Made by a program: the position numbers and the translations under genes
In this document: positions 1-9,457 of the stretch, in pieces
Layout: every line of letters begins with the position of its first letter
Position numbering within the stretch: the first letter of the stretch is position 1
The notes under the pieces: model-generated
Told to the model about the DNA's origin: nothing
Databases searched by the model: none
What the model saw: the letters and a program-made list of their open reading frames with translations, nothing else
NCBI RefSeq assembly: GCF_040546595.1
Contig: NZ_JBEPOB010000001.1
Coordinates: forward strand, 2,171,001 to 2,235,000
Source of the DNA: Bosea sp. OAE506
Lineage (GTDB): Bacteria > Pseudomonadota > Alphaproteobacteria > Rhizobiales > Beijerinckiaceae
Direction: 5' to 3'
DNA length: 64,000 nucleotides

Positions 1-1
1 G

Positions 2-262
2 GCGATCGTCGGCGCGACCGGCGGGATCGTGCTCGCGGTCGATCAGCAGGCCGAGGCGATCCGTACCATGGTCGATCTGCTGGGGCGGGCGGTCCGGGAA
101 ACGCAGCGCGCCGCGAGCGCGATCGATCTGGTCGCGGCCGATGCGGCGCTGACCATGGACAATGGCCGTCAGGTCTCCGAGGCGGCGGCCGGAGTCGATG
201 GCTCCGCGCGGCGCCTGGACGATTCCGTGTCGCGCTTCTCGCGCCAGGTCGTCGGCGGCTGA
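2..262 (+). CDS. C-terminal fragment of a chemotaxis-type protein (5' end outside window)
   Basis: The reading frame is open from the window edge and ends with TGA at 260-262, so only about 86 C-terminal residues are visible. The fragment is Ala-rich and predicted helical, with spaced hydrophobics and several Asp/Ser/Gln positions. This resembles the tail of a methyl-accepting chemotaxis protein or a related coiled-coil sensor. No conserved hairpin-tip motif lies in the visible part, so the family call is tentative. The next gene is on the opposite strand and converges on it with no gap. Confidence 0.4.
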   Translation, partial: AIVGATGGIVLAVDQQAEAIRTMVDLLGRAVRETQRAASAIDLVAADAALTMDNGRQVSEAAAGVDGSARRLDDSVSRFSRQVVGG

Positions 263-1291
263 TCAGCTTTCGCGGACGCCGTAGAAGTCGCGATACCAGG
301 CGACGAAGCGGGCGATGCCGGTCTCGATCGGCGTGTCGGGACGGAAATCGACCCGCGCCATCAGGTCCGAGACATCGGCATAGGTCGCCCGCACATCGCC
401 GGGCTGCATCGGCAGATGCCGCTTGATCGCGGCCTTGCCGCAGGCGGCCTCGATCACCGCGATGAAGCGGTCGAGCCGGACGGGCGTGTGGTTGCCGATG
501 TTGTAGATGCGCCAGGGCGCTGCAGCCGTGGCGGGGTCATGAGCAGCACCCGCGTCGCCGGGTTTCGGCGGCAGCGCGGCCAGGCGGACGATCGCCTCGC
601 TGATGTCGTCGACATAGGTGAAGTCGCGGCTCATCTCGGCCTCGGCATAAACCTCGATCGGCCGGCCTTCGAGGATCGCCTTGGTGAACTTGAAATAGGC
701 CATGTCCGGTCGGCCCCAGGGGCCGTAGACGGTGAAGAAGCGCAGGCCCGTGGCGGGAATTCCATAGAGCTGGGCATAGCTGTGCGCCATCAGCTCGTTG
801 GCGCGCTTGGTCGCGGCGTAGAGCGAGACCGGATGGTCGGCGCCGTCATGCTCGCTGAAGGGCACCTTGGCATTGGCGCCATAGACGGAGCTCGACGAGG
901 CATAGACGAGATGCGCGACCGGGTGGCGCCGGCAGGCCTCGAGCACCGAGAGGAACCCGTCGAGATTGGAGTGGGCATAGGCGCGGGGATTGTCGAGCGA
1001 GTAGCGCACGCCGGCCTGGGCCGCGAGATGGATCACCGCCTCGGGGCGGAAGGCGGCGAAAGCCGCGAGCATCCCGTCATAGTCGGCGATGTCGAGCGGC
1101 TGGAACGAAAAGCCCTCGCGCGGCAGCAGGCGGTCGAGCCGCGCCTGCTTGAGAGCGGGGTCGTAGTAGGGCGTCAGATTGTCGATGCCGAGGACCTCGA
1201 CGCCGCGGGCGAGCAGGGCCTGCGTGACATGGAAGCCGACGAAGCCAGCCGCGCCGGTCAACAGGACGCGCCGGGGTGAAACCGTGGTCAT
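263..1291 (-). CDS. NAD-dependent epimerase, UDP-glucuronate 4-epimerase type
   Basis: This 342-residue extended short-chain dehydrogenase probably interconverts UDP-glucuronate and UDP-galacturonate for surface polysaccharide. The Rossmann motif G13-A-A-G-F-V-G19 follows strand one. The catalytic set is S132-135 with Y158-x3-K162. The sequence after the glycine motif (IDNLTPYYD) is typical of the UDP-glucuronate epimerase branch. An in-frame start 48 bases upstream exists, but ATG at 1291 places the glycine motif at the usual distance and has a GGAACGG-like site before it. The exact sugar substrate is inferred. Confidence 0.8.
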   Translation of the reverse strand: MTTVSPRRVLLTGAAGFVGFHVTQALLARGVEVLGIDNLTPYYDPALKQARLDRLLPREGFSFQPLDIADYDGMLAAFAAFRPEAVIHLAAQAGVRYSLDNPRAYAHSNLDGFLSVLEACRRHPVAHLVYASSSSVYGANAKVPFSEHDGADHPVSLYAATKRANELMAHSYAQLYGIPATGLRFFTVYGPWGRPDMAYFKFTKAILEGRPIEVYAEAEMSRDFTYVDDISEAIVRLAALPPKPGDAGAAHDPATAAAPWRIYNIGNHTPVRLDRFIAVIEAACGKAAIKRHLPMQPGDVRATYADVSDLMARVDFRPDTPIETGIARFVAWYRDFYGVRES

Positions 1292-1387
1292 CGTGCCCGT
1301 TCCGCCCTGTCGGGGAAAGAGCGGGAGGGTCGCGATCACGGCTCCCGCCTGACCGAACCCAATGTTTCAGATCGGCCGGCCTGTCAA

Positions 1388-1603
1388 TCAGGCGGGCTTG
1401 CGCGTGCCGCCGCGCGCCGTCGGCGCGTCCTCGTCCAGCAGATCCTCGACGGGGTCCAGGCCGAGATCGTCGTCCTGGAGCACGCGCCAGCCCGAGCCCT
1501 CGAGATCGGCATACTGGCCGTTGCGCATGCACCAGAAGAAGGCGGCGAGCCCGGCGAGGCCCAGCCCGAGCGCCAGTGGGAACAGGATGACGAGGATGTT
1601 CAT
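1388..1603 (-). CDS. ccoS: cbb3 oxidase maturation protein CcoS
   Basis: This 71-residue protein has one N-terminal membrane helix (about residues 3-24) followed by the short FFWCMRNGQYxDLEG stretch that marks CcoS/FixS. CcoS is needed to insert cofactors (haem and copper) into cbb3 oxidase. The C-terminal tail is acidic. The start ATG overlaps the TGA of ccoI (ATGA at 1600-1603), so the two are translationally coupled. It is the last gene of the leftward eight-gene oxidase cluster. Confidence 0.92.
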   Translation of the reverse strand: MNILVILFPLALGLGLAGLAAFFWCMRNGQYADLEGSGWRVLQDDDLGLDPVEDLLDEDAPTARGGTRKPA

Positions 1604-3807
1604 GATGCGGCCTTGGTGATGGGCGCCGCCGGCTGCCGCGCCGCGCGAAGGGCGTTGAGCGTGACGACGAGCGAGGAGCCGGACATGGCGGCGGCGGCGA
1701 CGAGCGGCGTCGCGAACCCTGCGATCGCCACCGGGACGGCGATGGCGTTGTAGAGAACGGCGAACCAGAGGTTCTCCATCATCAGCGTGCGCGCCTTGCG
1801 GGCGATGGCGATGGTGGCAGCGACCGGTGCCAGGCTGTCGCCGAGGAAGACGATGTCGGCGGCCGCCTGGGCGAGATGGGTCGCGCTGATCGGCGACATC
1901 GAGACATGGGCCTTGGCGAGGGCGGGGGCATCGTTGAGCCCGTCGCCGACCATCAGCACCTTGCGGCCGGTCTTCGCCAGATCGTCGAGGACGTGCAGCT
2001 TCTCGTCGGGGCGCAGTCCCGACTGCCACTGGGAGATGCCGAGATCACGCGCTACGGCGGCGACGGCGCTTTCGCGGTCGCCGGAGAGGATGATCGGCTC
2101 GAGGCCGAGGCGACGGAGAGACTCGACGCAGGCGCGTGCCTCGGGGCGCAGCTTCTGGCCGACGGCGAAGACGGCCTCCCGGTCGCCATGCCGCCAGGCG
2201 ATCAGCGAGGCGGTCGGCAGGTCGGCTGCGACGCGTTCGGCCAGGGCTTCCGCCCCGCAGAAGGCCGGGCTGCCGAGCCGCATCTCGACGCCGTCGACCA
2301 GGGCCGAGAGGCCGAGGCCGCGATGCTCCTGCGTCTCGGCGAGCGGGGCGCGGCTGCCGGCCGCGCGGCTGATCGCCTGGGCGAGCGGATGCCGGCTGGC
2401 TGCGGCGAGCGCAGCGGCGGCGGCGAGGCTGTCGGCGGCGATCTCGTCGGCATTGAGCAGGTCGGGCTCGGGCAGGGTGAGCGTTCCCGTCTTGTCGAAG
2501 ACGACGAGGTCGGCCTCTGCCAGCCGTTCCAGCGCGTCGCCCTCCTTGAGCATGACCTGGCGGCGGAACAGGGCCGAGGCCGTCACGACCTGAACGGCGG
2601 GGATGGCGAGGCCGAGCGCGCAGGGGCAGGTGATGATTAGCACCGTGATCGCGATGATCAGGGCTTCCTGCCAGGCGAGGCCGAAAGCGATCCAGCCGAC
2701 GAGGGTCGCGAGCGCCGTGGCGTGGACCAAGGGGGCGTAGAGGCGGGCGGCCCGGTCCGAGAGGCGGACATAGCGCGAGCGGCTCTCCACCGCCTGGCTC
2801 ATCAGGCGCTCGATCTCGTCGAGCAGCGTGCCGGCACCGGCGGCGACGACGCGGACTCCGAGCGCGCCCGTGAGGTTCATCGTGCCGGCATGGACCTGCG
2901 CGCCGGCTTGGATCGGCGCCGGATCGGTCTCGCCAGTGACGAGGCTGCGGTCGATCTCGGAATGCCCGGTCTCGACGATGCCGTCGACGCAGACGCGCTC
3001 GCCCGGCTGCACCAGCACAAGGTCGCCCGGCACGATCGCCGCGATGGGCAGGGTTACGGTGGTGCCGTCCGCCATCAGGCGGGTCGCGGTCTCGGCCTTG
3101 AGCGCGGCGAGATTACCCGCGAGGTCGCGGGTGCGCCGCCGCATCATCTGGTCGAGATAGCGGCCGATCAGCAGGAAGAAGATCAGCATCACCGCGCCGT
3201 CGAAATAGGCGTGGTCGGAATGGTTGGCAGTCTCGACGACGGACATGCCGAGCGCCAGCACGATGCCGAGCGTGATCGGCACGTCCATGTTGACCGCGCC
3301 GGCGCGCAGGGCCCGCAGCGCGCTCTCGAAGAAGGGGCGCCCGGCATAGGCCGCCGTCGGCAGGGCGATCAGGGCCGAAAGCCAGTGGAAGAAGTCGCGC
3401 GTGACCGGGCTGATGTCGCCATTGGCTCCCGACCACACCGAGACCGAGAGCAGCATGATGTTCATGGCGGCAAAGCCCGCCACGGCGAGGTAGCGCAGCA
3501 GCCGCCGCTCCTCGAGCGTGACGCTGTCGCGCTCGGCCGAGGGCAGGAAGGGATAGGCCTTGAAGCCGAGCGCGCCGAGCCGCTCGATCACGGCTTCCGG
3601 ACGCAGCGTGCCCTCAGTCCACTCCACGGTGACGCGCTTCAGCGCGAGGTTGACGCGCGCCTTCAGGATCGCGGCGTCCTTGCCGAGGCCGTTCTCGATG
3701 GCGTGCATGCAGCCCGCGCAGCGGATGCCCTCGACGGCGAGCTCCATGCCCGCGACCCCGCCCTCGCCATGGCGTACGAAGACGGAGAGATCCTGCTGCG
3801 TCGCCAC
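1600..3807 (-). CDS. ccoI: Copper-exporting P1B-type ATPase CcoI/FixI for cbb3 assembly
   Basis: This 735-residue membrane pump supplies copper for the CcoN CuB centre. Domains in order: an N-terminal heavy-metal domain with C30-A-G-C33, membrane helices, the TGE actuator motif near 291, the ion-site C394-P-C396 in a helix, the phosphorylation motif D438KTGT, and GDGLNDAP near the end of the hinge domain. I chose GTG at 3807. It lies 4 bases after the ccoH stop, has GGAGGA about 10 bases upstream, and leaves the metal-binding domain near the N terminus. The longer ATG-type frame would overlap ccoH. Confidence 0.93.
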   Translation of the reverse strand: MATQQDLSVFVRHGEGGVAGMELAVEGIRCAGCMHAIENGLGKDAAILKARVNLALKRVTVEWTEGTLRPEAVIERLGALGFKAYPFLPSAERDSVTLEERRLLRYLAVAGFAAMNIMLLSVSVWSGANGDISPVTRDFFHWLSALIALPTAAYAGRPFFESALRALRAGAVNMDVPITLGIVLALGMSVVETANHSDHAYFDGAVMLIFFLLIGRYLDQMMRRRTRDLAGNLAALKAETATRLMADGTTVTLPIAAIVPGDLVLVQPGERVCVDGIVETGHSEIDRSLVTGETDPAPIQAGAQVHAGTMNLTGALGVRVVAAGAGTLLDEIERLMSQAVESRSRYVRLSDRAARLYAPLVHATALATLVGWIAFGLAWQEALIIAITVLIITCPCALGLAIPAVQVVTASALFRRQVMLKEGDALERLAEADLVVFDKTGTLTLPEPDLLNADEIAADSLAAAAALAAASRHPLAQAISRAAGSRAPLAETQEHRGLGLSALVDGVEMRLGSPAFCGAEALAERVAADLPTASLIAWRHGDREAVFAVGQKLRPEARACVESLRRLGLEPIILSGDRESAVAAVARDLGISQWQSGLRPDEKLHVLDDLAKTGRKVLMVGDGLNDAPALAKAHVSMSPISATHLAQAAADIVFLGDSLAPVAATIAIARKARTLMMENLWFAVLYNAIAVPVAIAGFATPLVAAAAMSGSSLVVTLNALRAARQPAAPITKAAS

Positions 3808-3811
3808 GGGG

Positions 3812-4360
3812 TCAGTCCTCCAGCACAATGCGACTGCGGGTGACGAAGACCGTCTCGTCGCCGCGCCGCGCGATGATGGCGAGCGTCCAGCCGCCGGCAT
3901 GGATCGCGGCCATGTCGGCGCGGTAGGTTCCGGGCGCAGCCTCGGCGAGCGCGGCTTCCCGGTCCTCGCGGCGCGTGGCGGGGTGCTCGAGGCGCGCGGC
4001 TACTGACAGCCCCGTGACGGGCGCGCCCGCACGGTCGCGCAGCGACAGGTTCACGACGGCGTCGGTTCCGCTGCGACGAAGGCGTGCCTCGGCCGTCCAG
4101 CCGCGCGCGGCCTGCTCCTGCATCCGTGCGATCTCGCCGTTGTAGCGCTGGCTGGTCTCATAGGCGCTCTTCACGTCCACGCCGGGCATGGTGCTGATCG
4201 CGACCGTCATCATCAGGCCGTTGACGCCGGCGACAACGACGAAGAAGCCGACCAGCGTCGCCGCCACCATCCGGCCGCTCAGGCGGAAGGGGCGGTCGTT
4301 GCGCGGCGGGGCCGGCGCGATCAGGTCCACGGGCATGATGAAGGCTCCACAGCAGGACAT
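3812..4360 (-). CDS. ccoH: cbb3 oxidase assembly protein CcoH/FixH
   Basis: This 182-residue protein has one membrane helix at about residues 32-55 and a periplasmic beta-rich FixH domain, ending in VTRSRIVLED. CcoH helps cbb3 assembly, working with CcoI and CcoG. The start at 4360 is preceded by AGGGGG and lies 11 bases after the ccoG stop. The N-terminal MSCCG has two adjacent cysteines, which is unusual. An alternative ATG eight codons later would remove them. Confidence 0.9.
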   Translation of the reverse strand: MSCCGAFIMPVDLIAPAPPRNDRPFRLSGRMVAATLVGFFVVVAGVNGLMMTVAISTMPGVDVKSAYETSQRYNGEIARMQEQAARGWTAEARLRRSGTDAVVNLSLRDRAGAPVTGLSVAARLEHPATRREDREAALAEAAPGTYRADMAAIHAGGWTLAIIARRGDETVFVTRSRIVLED

Positions 4361-4371
4361 GGCGTGCCCCC

Positions 4372-5814
4372 TCAGGGCGCGATGAAATGGTCGGTGGCGG
4401 TCACCATCTCGCCGGCGAAGAGATCGGCGGCGGTGAAGGTGATCGTCTGGGTCTTGTCGGGATGCACATCCGGCGGCAGCGTCACCAGCACGCGCACCTC
4501 GCGCGAGGAATCCGGTGCGACGGAGACAACGGGGCGCAGATCCGCCGTGGCGGCAACGCCGACCGCCTCGATCCGGATGCCCGGCAGGCCGTGCACCGTC
4601 AGCGCGACGGGGCGTTCGTCGGGCCGCTTGTTGAGGATCCGAATCGTGTACGCGTTGCGGATCGAACCGTCGCTCAGCCGCACGAAGAGCGGCGAGCGGT
4701 CGTGCAGCACCGAGAGCTCGACGGTGCGGCGGGTCGCAAGCTGCCAGACCATGGCGCCGCCGACCACGAGGATCAGCGCGGCATAGATCATCGTGCGCAG
4801 GCGCAGCGGGTTGTAGACGGGGGTCTCGCCGGCGATGCGCCGCTTGACGTTGTCGTCGGTGTCGTAGCCGATCAGGCCCTTGGGGCGGCTGATCTTCTCC
4901 ATCACGTTGTCGCAGGCGTCGATGCACAGCCCGCACTGGATGCAGTCGAGCTGGGCGCCGTCGCGGATGTCGATGCCGGTGGGACAGACGGCGACGCATT
5001 GGCGGCAGTCGACGCAATCGCCCGCGGGCTGGCCCTCCTTGCGCAGACGCTCGGCCTGTTTCACCGAGACGCGCGGATCGCCGCGGTCGTAGCGATAGGT
5101 GACGTTTAGGGCCTCGTCGTCGGTCAGGGCCGCCTGGATGCGCGGCCAGGGGCACATGTAGTTGCAGACCTGCTCGCGCATGATGCCGGCGAGCGCATAG
5201 GTCGTGAAGGTCAGGATCGCGATGAAGGCATAGGCCGTCGTCGAGGCCTGGAAGGTCGCGAGATCGCGCACCAGCGTGGGCGCGTCGGCGAAATAGAGCA
5301 CCCAGGCGCCGCCGGTCCACCAGGCGATCATCAGCCAGACGAAATGCTTGGCCGACTTCCGCCAGGCCTTGCTGACGGTCCACGGCCCCTCGTCGAGCTT
5401 GATCCGCTCGCGCCGGTCACCCTCGAAAAACCGCTCGACCGCGAGGAACAGGTCGGTCCAGACCGTCTGGGGGCAGAGATAGCCACACCAGACGCGGCCG
5501 GCGACGGCGTTCATCAGGAACAGCACGAAGGCGGCCATGATCAGCAGGCCGGTGAAGTAGTAGACCTCCTGCGGCCAGATCTCGATGAAGAAGAAATAGA
5601 AGCGGGCATTGGCGAGGTCGGCCAGAACCGCCTGATTTGGCAGGTTCGGGCCGCGCTCCCAGCGCAGGAAGGGAAGCAGGTAGTAGACGCCGAGGCAGAG
5701 CCCGAGGATCAGCCACTTGGCACGCCGATAGGGGCCGGACACGCTTTGCGGATAGACCTTCTTCGTCGGTGCGAAGAGCGGCAGATCCCCGAGATCGGTC
5801 TCCTGAAGGGCCAT
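4372..5814 (-). CDS. ccoG: Polyferredoxin-like cbb3 assembly protein CcoG/FixG/RdxA
   Basis: This 480-residue membrane iron-sulfur protein is known as a Cu(II) reductase in cbb3 biogenesis. The N-terminal half has several membrane helices and the CGYLCPQTVW and CNYMCPWPR cysteine pairs of the family. Two 4Fe-4S motifs follow (CVDCRQCVAVCP and CIQCGLCIDACD). A further membrane helix and a periplasmic immunoglobulin-like C-terminal domain complete it. The ATG at 5814 lies 2 bases after the ccoP stop. Length and domain order match the family. Confidence 0.94.
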   Translation of the reverse strand: MALQETDLGDLPLFAPTKKVYPQSVSGPYRRAKWLILGLCLGVYYLLPFLRWERGPNLPNQAVLADLANARFYFFFIEIWPQEVYYFTGLLIMAAFVLFLMNAVAGRVWCGYLCPQTVWTDLFLAVERFFEGDRRERIKLDEGPWTVSKAWRKSAKHFVWLMIAWWTGGAWVLYFADAPTLVRDLATFQASTTAYAFIAILTFTTYALAGIMREQVCNYMCPWPRIQAALTDDEALNVTYRYDRGDPRVSVKQAERLRKEGQPAGDCVDCRQCVAVCPTGIDIRDGAQLDCIQCGLCIDACDNVMEKISRPKGLIGYDTDDNVKRRIAGETPVYNPLRLRTMIYAALILVVGGAMVWQLATRRTVELSVLHDRSPLFVRLSDGSIRNAYTIRILNKRPDERPVALTVHGLPGIRIEAVGVAATADLRPVVSVAPDSSREVRVLVTLPPDVHPDKTQTITFTAADLFAGEMVTATDHFIAP

Positions 5815-5816
5815 GG

Positions 5817-6701
5817 CTACTGGCCCCCTCCCAGCGAATGGACATAGATCGTCAGGGCCTTGACCGTGGTCGGGTCGAGGCGCTGGCCCCAGGCCGGCAT
5901 CACGCCGGCGCGGCTGTTGGTGATGGTCTCGGTCAGCGAGGCCATGTCCATGCCGTAGAGCGAGATCGCGTCGCTGAGGTTCGGCGCCCCGAGCTCCTTG
6001 TTGCCCTTGCCGGCGTCGCCATGGCAGGCGGCGCAGTTCGTGGCGAAGAGCTCGCGGCCCTTGACCAGGTCGGCGCCCTGCTCGGTCGGCAGGCCGGCGA
6101 GTTCGCGGACATGGTTGGCGACGGCGCGGATCTCGGCGGGCTTCAGCACGCCATCCTTTCCGAAAGCGGGCATCTGGCTGATGCGGCTGTCGGCATTGCC
6201 GGCAACGCGGACGCCGTTCTGGAGCGTCTGGTGGATCTCGGCCAGCGTGCCGCCCCACAGCCAGTCGTCGTCGTTCAGGTTGGGATAGCCCTTCGAGCCG
6301 CCCCCGCCGACGCCGTGGCAGGCGGCGCAGTTGTCGCCGAAGGCGGCCTTGCCCTGGGCCATGGCGATGCGGAACAGCGACGGGTCGGCCTTGATCTGCT
6401 CCAGCGAGGCTTCCGCCAGGCCGCTGGACTGGGTGGCGCGATGCTGCTGCAGCAGAGCGAGATCCTTGGCGATCTCGATGCGCGAGGCATAGCCGATGAC
6501 GCCCTTTGTCGCGCCAGTGATCAGCGGCCAGGCCGGGTAGACGACCCAGTAGCCCACCGACCAGACGATGGTGGCGTAGAAGATGCCGAGCCACCAGCGC
6601 GGCAGCGGCGTGTTGAGTTCGCGGATCCCGTCCCACTCATGGCCGGTCGTGGACACGCCGGTATGGGCGTCCACCTCGTGATGGTCCTGATGCTGAGCCA
6701 T
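5817..6701 (-). CDS. ccoP: cbb3 oxidase dihaem cytochrome c subunit CcoP
   Basis: This 294-residue subunit III is anchored by an N-terminal helix (about 36-58) and carries two c-type haem sites, C125-A-A-C-H129 and C223-A-A-C-H227. The axial methionines are likely in QMPAF (177) and VMPAW (268). It passes electrons from the bc1 complex or soluble cytochromes to CcoO and CcoN on the periplasmic side. The gene starts 3 bases after ccoQ. Confidence 0.95.
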   Translation of the reverse strand: MAQHQDHHEVDAHTGVSTTGHEWDGIRELNTPLPRWWLGIFYATIVWSVGYWVVYPAWPLITGATKGVIGYASRIEIAKDLALLQQHRATQSSGLAEASLEQIKADPSLFRIAMAQGKAAFGDNCAACHGVGGGGSKGYPNLNDDDWLWGGTLAEIHQTLQNGVRVAGNADSRISQMPAFGKDGVLKPAEIRAVANHVRELAGLPTEQGADLVKGRELFATNCAACHGDAGKGNKELGAPNLSDAISLYGMDMASLTETITNSRAGVMPAWGQRLDPTTVKALTIYVHSLGGGQ

Positions 6702-6704
6702 GGT

Positions 6705-6860
6705 TCAGTCGTCCTGCAACGGGGTGCGGGCGGCCTCCTCGAACCGGGCCCGGTTGGCCGGCCAGAAGGCGTAGACGCAGACGGAGAGAAAGATGCCGAC
6801 GAAGTAGAGGAGGCCGGCGGACTGCGCGAAGCGCGCGAGCCACTGATAGGTCGTGTCCAT
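6705..6860 (-). CDS. ccoQ: cbb3 oxidase small subunit CcoQ
   Basis: This is a 51-residue protein with one membrane helix, read as MDTTYQWLARFAQ, then a hydrophobic LLYFVGIFLSVCVYAFWP core and a charged ARFEEAARTPLQDD tail. That is the usual CcoQ/FixQ layout. CcoQ stabilises the assembled oxidase. The ATG at 6860 follows ccoO by 11 bases and the stop sits 3 bases before ccoP, so position and sequence both support it. Confidence 0.93.
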   Translation of the reverse strand: MDTTYQWLARFAQSAGLLYFVGIFLSVCVYAFWPANRARFEEAARTPLQDD

Positions 6861-6871
6861 GGTCCCCTCGC

Positions 6872-7636
6872 TCAGCGGATGTTGGCTTTGTTGTCGTAGA
6901 GCTTGAAGTCGACGAGCGTGCCGAGCACCTGGAGATAGGCGATCAGCGCGTCGGCCTCGGTGATACGGGCCGGATCGCCGTCGAAATCGCGGGCCTGGAC
7001 CTTGGGGTAGCGCGCCTCGAGCTCGCCGGCCTTGGGGTGCTCCGGCGTGGCCTGGGCACGCAGATCGGTGGCGGCCTGGGCGATCATCTCGTCGGTGTAG
7101 GGCACGCCGCCGCCGCGATTGGCGCGCAGCTCATCGGCGATGTCGTCGAACTTCAGCTCGTTCCTGGTCAGGAAGGGGTAGCCGGGCATGATCGACTGCG
7201 GCACCAGCGAGCGCGGATCGGCGAGATGGGCGCGCTGCCACTCGTCGGAATACTTGCCACCGACGCGGGCGAGGTCCGGCCCCGTGCGCTTCGAGCCCCA
7301 CTGGAAGGGCTTGTCGTACATGCTCTCCGCCGCCAGCGAGTAGTGGCCGTAGCGCTCGATCTCGTCGCGCAGCGGGCGGATCATCTGGCTGTGGCAGTTG
7401 TAGCAGCCCTCGCGGACATAGATGGCGCGGCCGGCCAGCTCGAGCGGGGTGTAGGGGCGCATGCCCTCGACCTTCTCGATCGTGTTCTTCAGGTAGAAGA
7501 GCGGCGCGATCTCGACCAAGCCACCGACCGAGATCACCAGCAGCACGCCGATGATCAGGATGATGGAGTTGGTCTCGAAGATCTTGTGCTTGGACCAGAG
7601 CGACTTGCGCGGGGCGTTGTGTTCGATGCTCGTCAT
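6872..7636 (-). CDS. ccoO: cbb3 oxidase monohaem cytochrome c subunit CcoO
   Basis: This 254-residue subunit II has an N-terminal membrane helix (about 24-46) and a single haem site C78-Y-N-C-H82 in the conserved [14 protein letters not shown] context. The PGYPFL stretch probably holds the axial methionine just before it (SIMPGYP). The ATG at 7636 follows the ccoN stop by 11 bases with a plausible purine-rich site between. Family length and motifs match throughout. Confidence 0.96.
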   Translation of the reverse strand: MTSIEHNAPRKSLWSKHKIFETNSIILIIGVLLVISVGGLVEIAPLFYLKNTIEKVEGMRPYTPLELAGRAIYVREGCYNCHSQMIRPLRDEIERYGHYSLAAESMYDKPFQWGSKRTGPDLARVGGKYSDEWQRAHLADPRSLVPQSIMPGYPFLTRNELKFDDIADELRANRGGGVPYTDEMIAQAATDLRAQATPEHPKAGELEARYPKVQARDFDGDPARITEADALIAYLQVLGTLVDFKLYDNKANIR

Positions 7637-7647
7637 GGAAGCAGTCC

Positions 7648-9315
7648 TTACTCGGCCGGCACGAGGGCGGGCTGAAGCGGGGCGTTGTCCTGGGCGCTCT
7701 CCGGCTCGCCGCTGCGGATGGTCATCCAGACGTTGAAGACCATGATCAGCGCGCCGGTCAGGAAGAGTGCGCCGCCCAGCGCCCGGATGACGTAGAAGGG
7801 GTGCATCGCCGCGACCGTCTCGATGAAGGAGTATTCGAGGAAGCCGAGCGAGGTGTAGGCGCGCCACATCAGGCCCTGCAGGATGCCGGAGACCCACATC
7901 GCCGAGATGTAGAGGACGATGCCGAGCGTCGAGACCCAGAAGTGCCAGTTCACCAGCTTGAGCGAGTAGAGCTCCTTGCGGTTCCAGAGCCAGGGAACGA
8001 GGCAGTAGATCGCGCCGAAGGAGATGTAGGCGACCCAGCCCAGCGCGCCGGAATGGACGTGGCCGATGGTCCAGTCGGTGTAGTGCGACAGCGAGTTGAC
8101 CGCCTTGATCGACATCAGCGGGCCCTCGAAGGTCGACATGCCGTAGAAGGCCAGCGAGACGACCATCAGGCGCAGCACCGGGTCGGTGCGCAGCTTGTCC
8201 CAGGCGCCCGAGAGGGTCATGATTCCGTTGATCATGCCGCCCCAGGAGGGCATCCAGAGCATGATCGAGAAGGTCATGCCCAAGGTCTGCGCCCAGTCGG
8301 GCAAAGCGGTGTAGTGCAGGTGGTGGGGGCCGGCCCAGATATAGATGAAGATCAGCGCCCAGAAGTGGATGATCGAGAGGCGGTAGCTGTAGACCGGCCG
8401 GTTCGCGCGCTTGGGCACGAAGTAATACATGATCGCGAGGAAGCCGGCGGTGAGGAAGAAGCCGACCGCGTTATGGCCGTACCACCACTGGAACATCGCA
8501 TCCTGCACGCCCGACCAGACGATGTAGGACTTGGGCGAGAGGATCGAGACCGGCAGCGCCAGATTGTTGCCGAGATGCAGGACGGCGATCGTGACGATGA
8601 AGGCGAGGTAGAACCAGTTCGCCACGTAGATGTGGGGTTCCTTGCGCTTCGCCAGCGTCAGCAGGAAGACCAGCAGATAGACGACCCAGACGATGGTCAG
8701 CCAGAGATCGGCATACCATTCCGGCTCGGCGTATTCCTTACCCTGGGTGATGCCGAGCAGGTAGCCCGTGCCGGCGATGACGATGAAGAGGTTGTAGCCG
8801 AGCACCACGAACCAGGGCGACAGATCCCCGGCGAGCCGGGCGCGCGAGGTGCGCTGGACGACGTAGAAGGAGGTCGCGATCAGCACGTTGCCGCCGAAGG
8901 CGAAGATCACCGCCGAGGTGTGGAGCGGGCGCAGCCGGCCGAAATTCGTCCAGGGCAGATCGAAATTCAGCACTGGGAAGGCGAGCTGGAGCGCGATGAT
9001 CAGGCCGACGGTGAAGCCGGCGATGCCCCAGAACAGCGAGGCCAGCGTCGCGAACTTGACCGGGTCCATGTTGTAGTTGGGCCGGCCGTCGATCTCCTGC
9101 GGCGCCGGACCGGTGCCCGGCTTGAAGCAGCGGTTGCCGATCAGGAAGATGCTGCCGAGCGCCGCGGCCATGCCGACGGCGGCATGGAAGGCGTAGGGGC
9201 CATGATCGGTCTTCGCGGCGATCAGCAGAAGACCCAGGAAGGTCACTGCGGCGAGCGCCATGCCCACCATCTCGCCCATCGTCGCCTGTCGGATCGGATT
9301 GCCCGTCGTCGCCAT
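7648..9315 (-). CDS. ccoN: cbb3 oxidase catalytic subunit I CcoN
   Basis: This 555-residue polytopic haem-copper oxidase subunit reduces oxygen at a haem b3-CuB centre with high oxygen affinity. About a dozen hydrophobic helices carry the conserved histidines, including the [17 protein letters not shown] and [16 protein letters not shown] segments that hold CuB ligands and the cross-linked tyrosine region. It is the first gene of ccoNOQP-ccoGHIS. An FNR/FixK-type box lies about 88 bases upstream, so low-oxygen induction is likely. Confidence 0.97.
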   Translation of the reverse strand: MATTGNPIRQATMGEMVGMALAAVTFLGLLLIAAKTDHGPYAFHAAVGMAAALGSIFLIGNRCFKPGTGPAPQEIDGRPNYNMDPVKFATLASLFWGIAGFTVGLIIALQLAFPVLNFDLPWTNFGRLRPLHTSAVIFAFGGNVLIATSFYVVQRTSRARLAGDLSPWFVVLGYNLFIVIAGTGYLLGITQGKEYAEPEWYADLWLTIVWVVYLLVFLLTLAKRKEPHIYVANWFYLAFIVTIAVLHLGNNLALPVSILSPKSYIVWSGVQDAMFQWWYGHNAVGFFLTAGFLAIMYYFVPKRANRPVYSYRLSIIHFWALIFIYIWAGPHHLHYTALPDWAQTLGMTFSIMLWMPSWGGMINGIMTLSGAWDKLRTDPVLRLMVVSLAFYGMSTFEGPLMSIKAVNSLSHYTDWTIGHVHSGALGWVAYISFGAIYCLVPWLWNRKELYSLKLVNWHFWVSTLGIVLYISAMWVSGILQGLMWRAYTSLGFLEYSFIETVAAMHPFYVIRALGGALFLTGALIMVFNVWMTIRSGEPESAQDNAPLQPALVPAE

Positions 9316-9385
9316 GCCCAGCCCCTGCTCACCCTGCGGCGCTGTTCGCGCACGCTGTCATGGACGAGGCTTAGAGGGGGCGGTG

Positions 9386-9418
9386 CCGGCTAGCTTTGAT
9401 CGATATCAAGCTAGCCGG
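9386..9418 (-). promoter_or_regulatory. FNR/FixK box inside an extended palindrome upstream of ccoN
   Basis: TTGAT-CGAT-ATCAA at 9396-9409 is an exact match to the FNR/FixK/Anr consensus. The palindrome continues outward on both sides (CCGGCTAGCTT on the left, with one extra T, mirrored by AAGCTAGCCGG on the right), giving about 14-base arms. Its centre is about 88 bases from the ccoN start, which fits activation at -41.5 with a leader of about 45 bases. The long stem could also serve as a hairpin terminator for the upstream dehydrogenase gene. Confidence 0.85.
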
Positions 9419-9457
9419 TGGACGGCGTGTCGCAGTCTTAGATGAAGAGGTCCTTGC

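Noticed and set aside
2722..3843. 373-codon plus-strand frame
   Set aside because: Antisense to ccoI, which has all P-type ATPase motifs in the opposite frame.
7801..9393. 530-codon plus-strand frame
   Set aside because: Antisense to ccoN, whose helices and haem/copper motifs are clear. The antisense product has shadow composition.
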